Position numbers and translations under genes: made by a program
The notes under the pieces: model-generated
Database searches by the model: none
Told to the model about the DNA's origin: nothing
The model's input: the letters and a program-made list of their open reading frames with translations, nothing else
In this document: piece by piece, positions 54,379 to 62,874 of the stretch
How the letters are laid out: each line of letters starts with the position of its first letter
Numbering within the stretch: position 1 is the first letter of the stretch
DNA from: Pseudoalteromonas carrageenovora IAM 12662
GTDB lineage: Bacteria; Pseudomonadota; Gammaproteobacteria; Enterobacterales; Alteromonadaceae
Direction: 5' to 3'
Assembly (NCBI RefSeq): GCF_900239935.1
Contig: NZ_LT965928.1
Location: 2,621,520-2,685,519 of the forward strand
DNA length: 64,000 nucleotides

Positions 54379-55487
54379 GATGATTCCTCTAATTTAGATG
54401 TTGTTTTAATGGGAAGTAACAAACTAAAGCAGGCTCCCCCGTGTTCATTATTAGCCACGTCAACACGACCTTGATGCGCATTAGCCACCGAGCTTACAAC
54501 CGCAAGCCCTAAGCCTGTGCCTTGGCTTTTTGTAGTAAAAAATGGCTCGAATATTTTATCGCCTTGGCTTAAATCAACGCCTGGGCCATTATCACTAACA
54601 CTAATTCGTACCATATTTGGGTCGTGTGAATCTGTTTGCGCCGTTATTTTTACCGCTGCGCCATTACCAATAACTTGAATACTGTTATGCACTAAATTTT
54701 GAATCGCGCTCGCAAGCGCAGTTTTATTACCAACAATTTGTATGTCGGGCTCAGGTAGGCTTACATCTAGCTCACTGTTATTTAGGGCTACCATAGCGTC
54801 CGCGCCGGTTTTAACCTCTGTTAATAACTGCTGCATAGAAACTTGCTCAACAACCTGCTGATCACCACTTTTTGCAAATAGCAGCATGTCGTTAACTTGG
54901 GTTTCTAAGTCTTTTAATCGCGACATTAATTTAGTTTGAAAGTTATCACGAGAGGCTTCTGGTAAGCGTTTTGAGCCTAAATTAGCAGCGTATAACATAG
55001 CCGCAGAAAGTGGCGTACGGACCTGATGCGCCAATGAAGCAACCATTTTACCCAGCGCACTTAAACGCTGCATATGAGCAACCCTTTTTTGCAATCGGCG
55101 GGTTTCTGTTAAATCGGTCATTAATATAAGCTGACCAGGCTCTGGAGCGAGTGCGGTTATATCAAGCTTTATTAAACGCCCATCTTTAAGCGACACTTCG
55201 TGCCCATCATCTTGATGCGGACGAAAAGAGCGCTGGATCACATTAAACCACTTCTCACCCTCTAGTGGTTCACCAAGCATATCTATCGCTATTTGATTCG
55301 CTTTCGCTATCATACCTTTGCCATCTAGTACCACCACACCTGCGGGCATAGTGTCTACTAAATGCGAAAGCCAGCTTGCTTGCTTACGCAGATCGCTTAA
55401 CTCACCAATGTACTCCTCTTGAAGTAAACATGGGTTATACTGATTTGCAGAAATAAACTGTGGTTTTAACACGCTTGCAAGAGCCAT
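54375..55487 (-). CDS. flrB: FlrB (FleS), histidine kinase for FlrC
   Basis: A 370-residue soluble sensor kinase. A PAS-like domain (about 45-140: VDTMPAGVVVLDGKGMIAKA) precedes the H-box ASLAHQVRTPLSAAML. N, G1 and G2 boxes are complete (LVHNSIQVIG, VSDNGPGVDL, KSQGTGLGLAVVSSVA). No membrane span is seen. The start is set at the ATG at 55487 (MALASV); an in-frame TTG two codons earlier is less likely. It is divergent from tag. Confidence 0.95.
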   Translation of the reverse strand: MALASVLKPQFISANQYNPCLLQEEYIGELSDLRKQASWLSHLVDTMPAGVVVLDGKGMIAKANQIAIDMLGEPLEGEKWFNVIQRSFRPHQDDGHEVSLKDGRLIKLDITALAPEPGQLILMTDLTETRRLQKRVAHMQRLSALGKMVASLAHQVRTPLSAAMLYAANLGSKRLPEASRDNFQTKLMSRLKDLETQVNDMLLFAKSGDQQVVEQVSMQQLLTEVKTGADAMVALNNSELDVSLPEPDIQIVGNKTALASAIQNLVHNSIQVIGNGAAVKITAQTDSHDPNMVRISVSDNGPGVDLSQGDKIFEPFFTTKSQGTGLGLAVVSSVANAHQGRVDVANNEHGGACFSLLLPIKTTSKLEESS

Positions 55488-55522
55488 AATCAAATCTCGA
55501 ATTGATGTAGATACAGGGCTAA

Positions 55523-55539
55523 ATGCACAATTTATACCA
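55523..55539 (-). promoter_or_regulatory. Candidate sigma-54 promoter of flrBC
   Basis: On the - strand TGGTATAAATTGTGCAT has GG and GC 12 bases apart; -24 is weak and -12 is GTGCA. It lies 36 bases before flrB. FlrA-dependent sigma-54 control of flrBC is known in Vibrio, which makes the position meaningful. Confidence 0.5.
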
Positions 55540-55619
55540 AATTTTATTTATATATTTTTCATTAAGTTACACACTAATTTTAAGCGACATAAAAATGACG
55601 CACACTAAAAGGGATCATA

Positions 55620-56213
55620 ATGAGTGAGCAAAAAAAGTGCCGTTGTCCGTGGCTCGACACCACTAAACCAGACTACGTTATTTACCACGATGAAGAATGG
55701 GGCGTGCCACTTTATGATGATACAAAACTATTTGAATTTATTACGCTAGAGTCGGCGCAAGCGGGTTTAAGTTGGTACACCATTTTAAAAAAGCGTGAAG
55801 GCTACAAAAAAGCATTTGCTAATTTTGATGTGCACAAAGTAGCTAAATATACAGCACAGGACATCGAGCGACTCATGCTTGATGAAGGTATTGTGCGTAA
55901 CCGCTTAAAAATTGCAGCAACTGTAAATAACGCTAAACGATTTATAGAAATTCAAAAAGAGTTTGGTAGTTTTAGTAATTACCAATGGCAGTTTGTAGAC
56001 AACAAGCCAATTATCAGCAACTTAAATAGCATAGATGACTACCCTGCAATAACAGAGGCCTCTACCGCGTTTGCAAAGGATTTGAAAAAACGTGGTTTTA
56101 AGTTTTTAGGGCCTACAACGGTGTACGCACATATGCAGGCCTGTGGCATGGTTAACGATCATAGTAATGATTGCTTTAGAAAAGAAGAAATTATTAAGGC
56201 TTTTGGTGAATAA
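55620..56213 (+). CDS. tag: DNA-3-methyladenine glycosylase I
   Basis: A 197-residue DNA repair enzyme that removes 3-methyladenine. The zinc site is formed by Cys in KKCRCPWLD, His in VIYHDEEWGVPL, and the C-terminal MQACGMVNDHSNDCF, all present. FEFITLESAQAGLSW carries the catalytic Glu. AAAAGGGATC precedes the ATG. It lies on the + strand inside the flagellar regulator set, between flrA and flrBC, and has no known role in motility. Confidence 0.96.
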   Translation: MSEQKKCRCPWLDTTKPDYVIYHDEEWGVPLYDDTKLFEFITLESAQAGLSWYTILKKREGYKKAFANFDVHKVAKYTAQDIERLMLDEGIVRNRLKIAATVNNAKRFIEIQKEFGSFSNYQWQFVDNKPIISNLNSIDDYPAITEASTAFAKDLKKRGFKFLGPTTVYAHMQACGMVNDHSNDCFRKEEIIKAFGE

Positions 56214-56303
56214 GTGACTTATAACCATAAAAGTGATCTGTTCACAAAGAGGGTAAGAGACGCTTCGCTTTAGAGAAGTAACACGTAAGTTAACTATGGC
56301 TCC

Positions 56304-56483
56304 TCATTTGCCCTCGTTTTTAAGATACGTGTTTAAGTAATTAAAAGCTGCGCTTTTCACGCGAGCAAGCTCAGCGTCTACCATCGTGGCTAGACTTACT
56401 TGTAGACGCGCTGCTTGCAGGCGTTCAAAAACATAGTTTCGAGGTGAGTGTTTAAATAACGAAAAGTCTTTCACCATTTGCAT
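56304..56483 (-). CDS. Small protein of 59 residues directly after flrA
   Basis: An ORF beginning four bases after the flrA stop: ATG at 56483 (MQMVKDFSLFKHSP) with a second ATG at 56477, ending NTYLKNEGK. The product is alpha-helical, basic and amphipathic in the middle (YVFERLQAARLQVSLATMVD), without a membrane segment. No clear Shine-Dalgarno is visible, so it would depend on coupling with flrA. I recognise no family. Reading as a chance ORF is possible, but codon use looks like that of its neighbours. Confidence 0.5.
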   Translation of the reverse strand: MQMVKDFSLFKHSPRNYVFERLQAARLQVSLATMVDAELARVKSAAFNYLNTYLKNEGK

Positions 56484-56487
56484 ACTG

Positions 56488-57924
56488 CTAATCTCGCGAC
56501 AAGTTATACTTTTTCATTTTTTCGACGAGCGTTGTACGCCTTACACCTAATATTTCCGCTGCGCGTGCCACAACATAATCAAAGCGTTCAAGTGCTTGGG
56601 TAATTAAGCTAATTTCAAGCTCTGCTAAATAGTCTTTAAGCTCAATACCGTCTTCAGGTAGTAATCCGCTGCCTTGTTGATTAAATTCAGCTTCGGGTTC
56701 AGAATCATAATCACTAAAACCAGTGCTAAAAATATCGTTAAAGGCATCTTTTTCTAAAAGCTCTTCTGGGTACTCTGGCTCGTAGGCATCGACTTCTATG
56801 TAACGATATTTATTTGGTAAATCAGGTACATCAACCACCTTTTCAGGAAACATAATAACCATACGCTCAACTAAATTAGCAAGCTCACGAATATTGCCTG
56901 GCCACGCATGTTCTTTTAAGCTCTCAACCGCGCGTTCTGTAAATTTAGCGGTGGTGCCACTTTGCTCATTAACACGGCGCATTAACTCTTTTAATAGCAG
57001 TGGAATGTCGTCAGCGCGCTCACTTAGCGAAGGGTTTTCAATAGGGAATACATTCAAGCGATAATATAAATCTTCTCTAAAACTCCCCTCTTCTATCATG
57101 TTTTCGAGGTTGCGGTGAGTAGCGGCAATAACCCGCACATCAGCCTGTATGGCTTTTGTGCCACCCACTCTCTCGTAGCTGCGTTCTTGCAACACCCTTA
57201 GTAACTTAACTTGCATTTGCAGCGGCATATCACCTATTTCATCTAAAAATAGTGTACCACCTTGAGCAAGTTCAAAACGTCCTTTACGCGCCGATATAGC
57301 CCCTGTAAACGCCCCTTTTTCGTGCCCAAATAACTCACTTTCAAGCAACTCCCCAGGTATTGCACCACAGTTAACCGGCACAAACGGCCCTGTATTACGC
57401 TTAGACAATAAGTGCACGTTGCGCGCAACAACCTCTTTACCTGTGCCCGACTCACCTAAAATAAGCACGTTTGCATCGGTTTTAGCCACTTGCTCAATTA
57501 AAAAGCGTACGTCTTTAACTGCATCAGTTTCACCTACTAAACCATCAAATGATTTATGAGGTTTATGGCCTTTATGGTCAGTTGGTAACATACGTTGATA
57601 CTGCTGGCAATCGTGCAGCAATTGCGTGGTTACTTCGTGATTAAAAGGCTCACAAATTAAGCCTACAACATTTGCAATACTTAGTAGTGGCTTAAGTGTT
57701 TCACCAATTAATAAAAAAGGGAGTATTGGGTAGCGTTTAATTAAGCTTTCGTGATCTAAGCTTTGCAATGCACCTAAAATGACTATGCATTCTTGCTGCT
57801 GATACTTACTGCATATTTGCTCAAAGCTAGATTCATCTAGCAATTGTACAGCCTCACCTATAAAGGTAAGTGATGCGTTTAATCCTATTGAGCGATTGTT
57901 ATTATTATCTAAAATCAAGATCAT
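56488..57924 (-). CDS. flrA: FlrA (FleQ), master flagellar activator
   Basis: A 478-residue sigma-54 enhancer-binding protein at the top of the polar flagellar hierarchy. The N-terminal receiver-like domain (1-120) lacks the usual phosphoacceptor pattern, as in FleQ. The AAA+ domain has [18 protein letters not shown] (Walker A), [16 protein letters not shown] and [19 protein letters not shown]. The C-terminal HTH is [20 protein letters not shown]. In related proteins the AAA+ domain also binds cyclic di-GMP. It is divergent from fliS, with a 361-bp upstream region. Confidence 0.96.
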   Translation of the reverse strand: MILILDNNNNRSIGLNASLTFIGEAVQLLDESSFEQICSKYQQQECIVILGALQSLDHESLIKRYPILPFLLIGETLKPLLSIANVVGLICEPFNHEVTTQLLHDCQQYQRMLPTDHKGHKPHKSFDGLVGETDAVKDVRFLIEQVAKTDANVLILGESGTGKEVVARNVHLLSKRNTGPFVPVNCGAIPGELLESELFGHEKGAFTGAISARKGRFELAQGGTLFLDEIGDMPLQMQVKLLRVLQERSYERVGGTKAIQADVRVIAATHRNLENMIEEGSFREDLYYRLNVFPIENPSLSERADDIPLLLKELMRRVNEQSGTTAKFTERAVESLKEHAWPGNIRELANLVERMVIMFPEKVVDVPDLPNKYRYIEVDAYEPEYPEELLEKDAFNDIFSTGFSDYDSEPEAEFNQQGSGLLPEDGIELKDYLAELEISLITQALERFDYVVARAAEILGVRRTTLVEKMKKYNLSRD

Positions 57925-57966
57925 AGTTAGCGAGCCGTACTTTCACTAATTTATTTAATTAGTTAA

Positions 57967-57994
57967 ATTGTAAGCCAGTTAAGCGTGGATGCAA
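57967..57994 (-). promoter_or_regulatory. Possible sigma-70 promoter of flrA
   Basis: On the - strand TTGCAT (57994-57989), 16-bp spacer, TACAAT (57972-57967), 43 bases before the flrA start. The -35 box is weak. Confidence 0.35.
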
Positions 57995-58167
57995 GCGATA
58001 GCGGCAGTTTTTTGACATAAACGCCAAAAAACAGACGGACTAGTAAAATCAATCATACTTAAGAATTAATCATTAAGTATCAATTTATAAAAACCTTATA
58101 TAAAAGCTAACTAAAAATTTTAAAGTACAAATTACCCAATATACAAAATATATAAGCTATTATTTAC

Positions 58168-58194
58168 TTAAGTTGAAAGTAACAATGCCGATAA
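58168..58194 (+). promoter_or_regulatory. Sigma-28 (FliA) promoter of fliS-fliT
   Basis: TTAAGTT (58168-58174), 12-bp spacer and a perfect GCCGATAA (58187-58194), about 90 bases before fliS. This is the standard FliA promoter pattern. Confidence 0.85.
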
Positions 58195-58285
58195 CTATAC
58201 AAATGTAAAACGCTTGGCATTAATATTGCTTTTATTTTGGTATAAGTTTTACATAATTTTAGTAGTTAAATTTTAGGATTTTCCC

Positions 58286-58687
58286 ATGGCACATGTCTCA
58301 CTGAAAAAATACAGTCAAGTTCGTGCAAGTAACATTGCAGAAATGGCGCCGTATGAACAAATAAACCTTATTTTTAGTAATATTATTGGTCGCTTAGCTG
58401 CTACTAAGGGTTTTATTGAACGCAAAGAAATAGAAAAAAAAGGCGAAAACCTCTCAGCATGCATTTTATTATTAGGTGCACTGCAAGATGCGCTTAACTT
58501 AGAAGTAGAACAAGATCCTAGTATTTCTGATAATTTATTGGCGCTATACGCCTACTGCCAGCGCAAATTAACGCAAGCGAATATAAATAATGATATTGAA
58601 GCAGTTGTTGAAGTTTCAAGCATCATTAAAGAAATAAAAGAAGGTTGGGATAGTATTCCAGCAGATCAACGCAGTCCTGCGGTATAA
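58286..58687 (+). CDS. fliS: FliS, flagellin export chaperone
   Basis: A 133-residue helical chaperone that binds the flagellin C-terminus. The family start KKYSQVRASNIAEMAPYEQI, the ESAPPHKLI-equivalent (APYEQINLIF), GRLAATKGFIERKEIEKKG and ALNLEVEQDPSISDNLLALY are recognisable. It is read on the + strand, opposite to fliD and the flagellins, with its own sigma-28 promoter. Confidence 0.92.
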   Translation: MAHVSLKKYSQVRASNIAEMAPYEQINLIFSNIIGRLAATKGFIERKEIEKKGENLSACILLLGALQDALNLEVEQDPSISDNLLALYAYCQRKLTQANINNDIEAVVEVSSIIKEIKEGWDSIPADQRSPAV

Positions 58688-58691
58688 GGCT

Positions 58692-58988
58692 ATGGGTCAA
58701 AGCCTTTCAGTTAAAGCAGAGCATATTCATGCGCTGCTTAATAATATTGAAGCATTAGTACAAAGCAATAAAGCAGATGAAGCCAAGCCAATTATGGATA
58801 CTTTAAATAGTGAACTTAAAAGCTGGTGCGAAAGTGATACACCACCAAACACTCAAGAATTAGAGACTATACAAGCTGTTATAAACGCTATAAGCAAGCA
58901 GGCTATAGCTGCAAAAAATGAATCATCTAAAGCTATAATTAAGCAAAAAAAATCGGGCAAAGCAATCTCAGCATATAAATCGGTTTAA
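58692..58988 (+). CDS. FliT-like flagellar protein (FlaI type)
   Basis: A 98-residue helical protein four bases after fliS. It matches FliT/FlaI-type chaperones only in length, helical character (EHIHALLNNIEALVQSNKAD, LETIQAVINAISKQAIAAKN), basic C-terminus and position. FliT binds FliD in enterics; FlaI holds this place in Vibrio. The function is inferred from context. Confidence 0.65.
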   Translation: MGQSLSVKAEHIHALLNNIEALVQSNKADEAKPIMDTLNSELKSWCESDTPPNTQELETIQAVINAISKQAIAAKNESSKAIIKQKKSGKAISAYKSV

Positions 58989-59013
58989 TTGCTCTCATGT
59001 AAATAGCAGGCAT

Positions 59014-59044
59014 AAAAAAACCGTTTTTTTTAAACGGTTTTTTT
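59014..59044. terminator. Bidirectional terminator between fliT-like and fliD genes
   Basis: A perfect 13-bp inverted repeat (AAAAAAACCGTTT / AAACGGTTTTTTT) with a 5-nt loop. Its A and T runs allow termination from both converging genes. Confidence 0.92.
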
Positions 59045-59060
59045 GTGATCACAACTAGTA

Positions 59061-60500
59061 TTAAGAGTTATTACTCACTACACCAGGCATATTTTCAAGC
59101 TGAGCTTGCACATAGCTACTAGTAGAGTTTAGGCTCGCTACCAATAAGTCCATGGCGTTGTATTGAGCGTATAATCTATCAGATAACGACTCCATCTTGC
59201 TAGCAAGGCTGAGGCGCTGATCATCTAAATCGTCTAATTGATTTGTTTTACTGTCTATACGGTTTTGGATAATACCATCTGAGTCTGTATAAAAGCTCAT
59301 TAGCTCATCAAACGATTGGGCAAAACCACCTTCGTCTTCATCTGTGCCAATAAAAAACTGCTGCACTAAATCTACATTTGAGTCTATTTGCTCATTTAGT
59401 GTTTCTGTATTAAGTGTTAAAACACCGTAGCGGTCCGTTTCGACACCTAATTGAGATAGGGACAATGAATTACCATCACCTAAATCAACTGATTCAGTTA
59501 TTTCACTACGTAGTTTTGACATAACACCACGAAGGAGTGAATCACCCGCCATTACACCTGCGCCAGCTTCACTAGATGCGCCTAAATTGTTACTAAGTTC
59601 TAGCAACTCATTATAGCTTTCGATAAAGCTATTTAAACCTGCTTGTATATTATTATTATTTTCAGTGACTGAAATATCACTTATATCGTCATCAGCATCA
59701 TGCAATTTTTTAGCGGTAATATCCACGCCATCAATTACATTACTAAACTCATTCGTATTGCTTGATACCGTTAATGTGCCATCAATCGTTATTTGGGCAT
59801 TTTGTGCAGCGTTTACTTCAGTCAAGTTGGTAGTATGGTTTAGCGGGTCTGCGTCAGATACATCGTAAGCTAACCGTGAAAGCCCGCCAGTGTCAGTATT
59901 ATTACCATCGTCATCTTGTACGGTAATAGTAATTGCATTGTCTTCACCAGTTTCTTTACTAGTAAGTACTAAATGCTGGCCTGAGTCACTGGTTACTATA
60001 GTCGCCACCACCGAGTCGTTACTGTCATTGCCTGTAAAAGGGCCGTTATTAATTTGGTCGCGTAAATCTTCTAAAGTATTAGTTGCCGATAAAACAGTAG
60101 AAAAACTGTTTTCACCAGAGCCTATTGTAATTATACCGGCGCCAATAGCTTCATCGACTGCAAATGCAGGAGATGATAATTTATGCGCTTGTGCTAATGC
60201 ATCTACCTTTACATTGTAGCTACCTGGTTGAGCGTCTTGATCAGCACTTATCGATATAAAATCATCATTACCAGATGCTGTACGCTTTTGATAATTATCG
60301 CTGTCGCCTAAAGCTTCCATTGATGTTTGTACTTTTTCAAGAGCAGATTTTAATGCTCCAACGGCCGATATATCAGTAGTTAAATTACTTTCGGTAGTAT
60401 TTAAACGAGCTTCAGCAGGGGCCTGCTCAGCATTAACTAATGCATCCACAATGTCTGATACCGCTAAGCCAGAGCCCAAACCATTAAACGAAATAGACAT
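59061..60500 (-). CDS. fliD: FliD, flagellar filament cap protein
   Basis: A 479-residue cap protein (HAP2). N-terminal FliD_N motifs are ISFNGLGSGLAVSDIVDALV and NAEQAPAEARLNTTES; the C-terminal domain has LRGVMSKLRSEITESV, SQLGVETDRYGVLTLNTETL and a coiled ending MESLSDRLYAQYNAMDLLVA. The middle is acidic and Asp-rich, like many marine proteins. It lies 59 bases after flaG. Confidence 0.95.
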   Translation of the reverse strand: MSISFNGLGSGLAVSDIVDALVNAEQAPAEARLNTTESNLTTDISAVGALKSALEKVQTSMEALGDSDNYQKRTASGNDDFISISADQDAQPGSYNVKVDALAQAHKLSSPAFAVDEAIGAGIITIGSGENSFSTVLSATNTLEDLRDQINNGPFTGNDSNDSVVATIVTSDSGQHLVLTSKETGEDNAITITVQDDDGNNTDTGGLSRLAYDVSDADPLNHTTNLTEVNAAQNAQITIDGTLTVSSNTNEFSNVIDGVDITAKKLHDADDDISDISVTENNNNIQAGLNSFIESYNELLELSNNLGASSEAGAGVMAGDSLLRGVMSKLRSEITESVDLGDGNSLSLSQLGVETDRYGVLTLNTETLNEQIDSNVDLVQQFFIGTDEDEGGFAQSFDELMSFYTDSDGIIQNRIDSKTNQLDDLDDQRLSLASKMESLSDRLYAQYNAMDLLVASLNSTSSYVQAQLENMPGVVSNNS

Positions 60501-60559
60501 ACTTCACCTCTTTAAATACCTAAAAATAAGCTAACTAAATATACGAGTAACAATAGCCG

Positions 60560-60994
60560 CTAAACAGTTTGATCTATCAAAATACCGGCTGACTCAGAAA
60601 GCTTTGACACTAAACTCAACACTTCTTCCGAGGGGTACTGCTTAATTACATCACCACTGGTTTTATCTAGTATTTTAATTACATCACGCCCTGAATCTTC
60701 ATCAACTTGAAACTGCAGGCTACGGTTCATTTCACCCATAAAGTCTTGCAATTGCTGCGCCACTTTTTCAAGCTGTTCACGCTCAAGCTGTTGGTTTTGC
60801 GAACTATTAGTCTTAGTTCCTTGTTGTGCGTATTGATTGTTTAACTGATTTTGTGGGCCTTGTTCATCCGTTTTATTTACGTCATCAACAGCTCGCTGAG
60901 TCAATACTGAGCCAGCCTGCCCTATTTGTTTATCTTCACCAGCTAACGGTGTTGATGCTATCGTAACTTCTGCGTTTGAAGTAATGGTATTCAT
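60560..60994 (-). CDS. flaG: FlaG family protein
   Basis: A 144-residue protein. The N-terminal half is polar and Gln/Asn-rich. The C-terminal FlaG domain reads MNRSLQFQVDEDSGRDVIKI, LDKTSGDVIKQYPSEEVLSL. FlaG influences filament length in Pseudomonas and Vibrio. It has a strong AGGAGGCGTT ribosome site and lies between fliC and fliD. Confidence 0.92.
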   Translation of the reverse strand: MNTITSNAEVTIASTPLAGEDKQIGQAGSVLTQRAVDDVNKTDEQGPQNQLNNQYAQQGTKTNSSQNQQLEREQLEKVAQQLQDFMGEMNRSLQFQVDEDSGRDVIKILDKTSGDVIKQYPSEEVLSLVSKLSESAGILIDQTV

Positions 60995-61066
60995 AACGCC
61001 TCCTAACTTTGCCGAACTTGTATAGTTATTAGACTAACAATAGCTTAATTTATACCCTTAAACCAC

Positions 61067-61096
61067 AAAAGGAGGTAGCTAAAGCCACCTCCTTGT
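61067..61096 (-). terminator. Terminator after the complete flagellin gene
   Basis: AAGGAGGT (61069-61076) pairs with ACCTCCTT (61087-61094) across a 10-nt loop with T-rich sequence on both sides. It ends the flagellin transcript and isolates flaG. Confidence 0.82.
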
Positions 61097-61161
61097 TTTT
61101 TAAAACTAATACTGACTTTTTGTACTAGCTAGCTACCCATTAAGCTATAAGGTTTTACTTA

Positions 61162-62565
61162 TTAACCTAATAAGCTAAGTGCTGTTTGTGGTAACTGATT
61201 CGCTTGCGATAAAATTGACGTACCTGCTTGTTGCAAGATTTGGTTTTTAGTCATCTCTGCTGTTTCAGTTGCAAAGTCTGTATCTTGAATACGGCTACGA
61301 GAAGCAGATACATTTTCAGAGATATTAGATAAGTTACTTATCGTGAAATCAAAACGATTTTGAATAGCACCTAGATCTGCTCTCTGACTATCGATTTCTG
61401 CAATGGCAGAGTCAATTATAGATAATGCTCTTTGAGAACCAGCCTGAGAAGATATATCAACTGAATCAACATACTGCTCTGTAGATTGTGCCGTGATGGC
61501 TCCCGTCGTTTCTGTGCCTCCACTTACAGTGAATGATTTCTCAGATGAAAACTCTAAGCTTGAGGTCAGACTGGCTGCAGCACTATCCGTACCAACTGCT
61601 GCAATAGTCCCACCTCTTTCGGTAAGCGAAACTGTATTAGTAGCAACACCGTCTGCATTTTTTTGGATTGCTATACCATCCACACCACTAGCGTTTAATT
61701 GTACAACCGTGCCACTTACTTCTGCATCATAACCCAAATCTTTTAATTTTGCGGCTAAACCATCATTATCAAGGCCATCTAAAGCTATTTCTTTATCTCC
61801 AACAGTAAGTACCCCTGTAACTGAGCCACCCAAAGCAATATCCACTTTAGCAACAGCTGCGGCGTTAACACCTGATGCTGATGCATTAATTACACTAGCT
61901 GCCTCTGTTACCGTTGAGTCTGCTTCAATCAATACACTAGAAGAATCTATACCTGACGCAAAAACTAAAGTTTCATCAACTGTGCTTTTATTAAATTCAG
62001 CATCTGCACCTGTAACACCAAATACGCTACCCGCAGCAGTGTCACTAGCAAAAGAACCTCCAATTTCTTCCGCTGCTACACTTTTTAATGAAACATTAAT
62101 TACCTCGTTGGCATTAGCACCAATTTGGAATGACTTAGTGCCGAAACCACCATCAAGAAGTTGTTGGCCACCAAATGAAGTAGTATCGGCTATGCGTGTT
62201 AATTCAGTTTGTAAAGCTGATACTTCTTTTTGCAATGAGTCACGGTCTTCTTTAGAATTTGAGCCATTAGCAGATTGTAGCGCTAGTTCACGCATACGTT
62301 GCAAAATATTGGTTGACTCACTCATAGCACCCTCAGCAGTTTGTGCCATTGAAATACCATCATTAGCATTACGCTGTGCTACTGCTAATCCGTTTACTTG
62401 TGAAGTTAAACGGTTTGAGATTTGCAGGCCTGCCGCATCATCTTTTGCGCTGTTAATACGCATACCCGATGACAAGCGTTCCATTGACGTTGCAAGGTCT
62501 GAACCTGATTGAGACAAGTTACGTTGAGCATTTAGTGAAGATACATTTGTATTTACTGAAATCAT
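61162..62565 (-). CDS. fliC: Flagellin, first complete copy
   Basis: A 467-residue flagellin. The N-terminal D0/D1 domain is conserved ([60 protein letters not shown]) as is the C-terminal one ([40 protein letters not shown], ending PQTALSLLG). The central domain, about residues 158-367, has Ala/Ser/Val-rich beta-type sequence. That central DNA (61466-62093) is identical to the same region of the next flagellin gene. GCCGTTAA-type sigma-28 promoter upstream. The name fliC is used in the general sense; Vibrio-type labels (flaA and others) cannot be assigned. Confidence 0.97.
   Translation of the reverse strand: MISVNTNVSSLNAQRNLSQSGSDLATSMERLSSGMRINSAKDDAAGLQISNRLTSQVNGLAVAQRNANDGISMAQTAEGAMSESTNILQRMRELALQSANGSNSKEDRDSLQKEVSALQTELTRIADTTSFGGQQLLDGGFGTKSFQIGANANEVINVSLKSVAAEEIGGSFASDTAAGSVFGVTGADAEFNKSTVDETLVFASGIDSSSVLIEADSTVTEAASVINASASGVNAAAVAKVDIALGGSVTGVLTVGDKEIALDGLDNDGLAAKLKDLGYDAEVSGTVVQLNASGVDGIAIQKNADGVATNTVSLTERGGTIAAVGTDSAAASLTSSLEFSSEKSFTVSGGTETTGAITAQSTEQYVDSVDISSQAGSQRALSIIDSAIAEIDSQRADLGAIQNRFDFTISNLSNISENVSASRSRIQDTDFATETAEMTKNQILQQAGTSILSQANQLPQTALSLLG
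61466..62093 (-). repeat. 628-bp perfect direct repeat, copy A (flagellin central region)
   Basis: Base-for-base identical to 63182-63809 (offset 1716), read in both copies line by line. It covers the central variable domain of the flagellin. Both ends are abrupt, with many differences immediately outside. Confidence 0.95.
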
Positions 62566-62655
62566 AATAAAACTCCTGATTACTTTCGTAATGTTTCTGT
62601 TTAGATTTAACCAAGAGCTGTCACAATTGTATGTTCAAGCTCTGTACTGATTAAG

Positions 62656-62682
62656 TTAACGGCAGGAGAAAATTTATCTTTA
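62656..62682 (-). promoter_or_regulatory. Sigma-28 (FliA) promoter of the downstream flagellin gene
   Basis: On the - strand TAAAGAT (62682-62676), 12-bp spacer, GCCGTTAA (62663-62656; consensus GCCGATAA), about 90 bases before the start codon. Confidence 0.75.
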
Positions 62683-62816
62683 GCGTTATTTTGATTTATT
62701 CTTAAAGTAATTTATAAAATAAACCTAAACACCTAATTTTAAAAAGAATAATAAAACCACCTCCCCCTAAAAAAGTTTTTCATTCACGTACAGCGTACTA
62801 TTTTTCGTCAAAAACT

Positions 62817-62846
62817 AAAAAGCACACCTAAAAAAGCGTGCTTTTT
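62817..62846 (-). terminator. Terminator after the partial flagellin gene
   Basis: AAAAAGCAC (62817-62825) pairs with GTGCTTTTT (62838-62846) across a 12-nt loop, and a T-rich stretch follows on the - strand. It lies 28 bases after the stop codon. Confidence 0.8.
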
Positions 62847-62874
62847 ATTATAAGCTTTATTAGCTTGTTTGTTA

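Larger units (their letters stand above)
57925..58285. other. Divergent regulatory region of flrA and fliS
   Basis: No ORF is visible. On the flrA side there is a possible promoter (57967-57994) and a short inverted repeat ACTAATT/AATTAGT (57945-57963) inside the leader. On the fliS side a sigma-28 promoter is found (58168-58194). Between them is AT-rich sequence with a weak palindrome near 58074 (ACTTAAGAATT...ATTAAGT). Confidence 0.6.

Noticed and set aside
55488..55493. TTG start for flrB two codons upstream
   Set aside because: The ATG at 55487 has better spacing to the GAG of the ribosome site and needs no rare start.
61982..62512. A 176-codon open frame on the + strand within the flagellin gene, and identical 79-codon frames at 61493-61732 and 63209-63448
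   Set aside because: They are antisense to highly recognisable flagellin sequence. Long antisense frames are expected from its codon composition, and the pair is identical only because of the 628-bp repeat.
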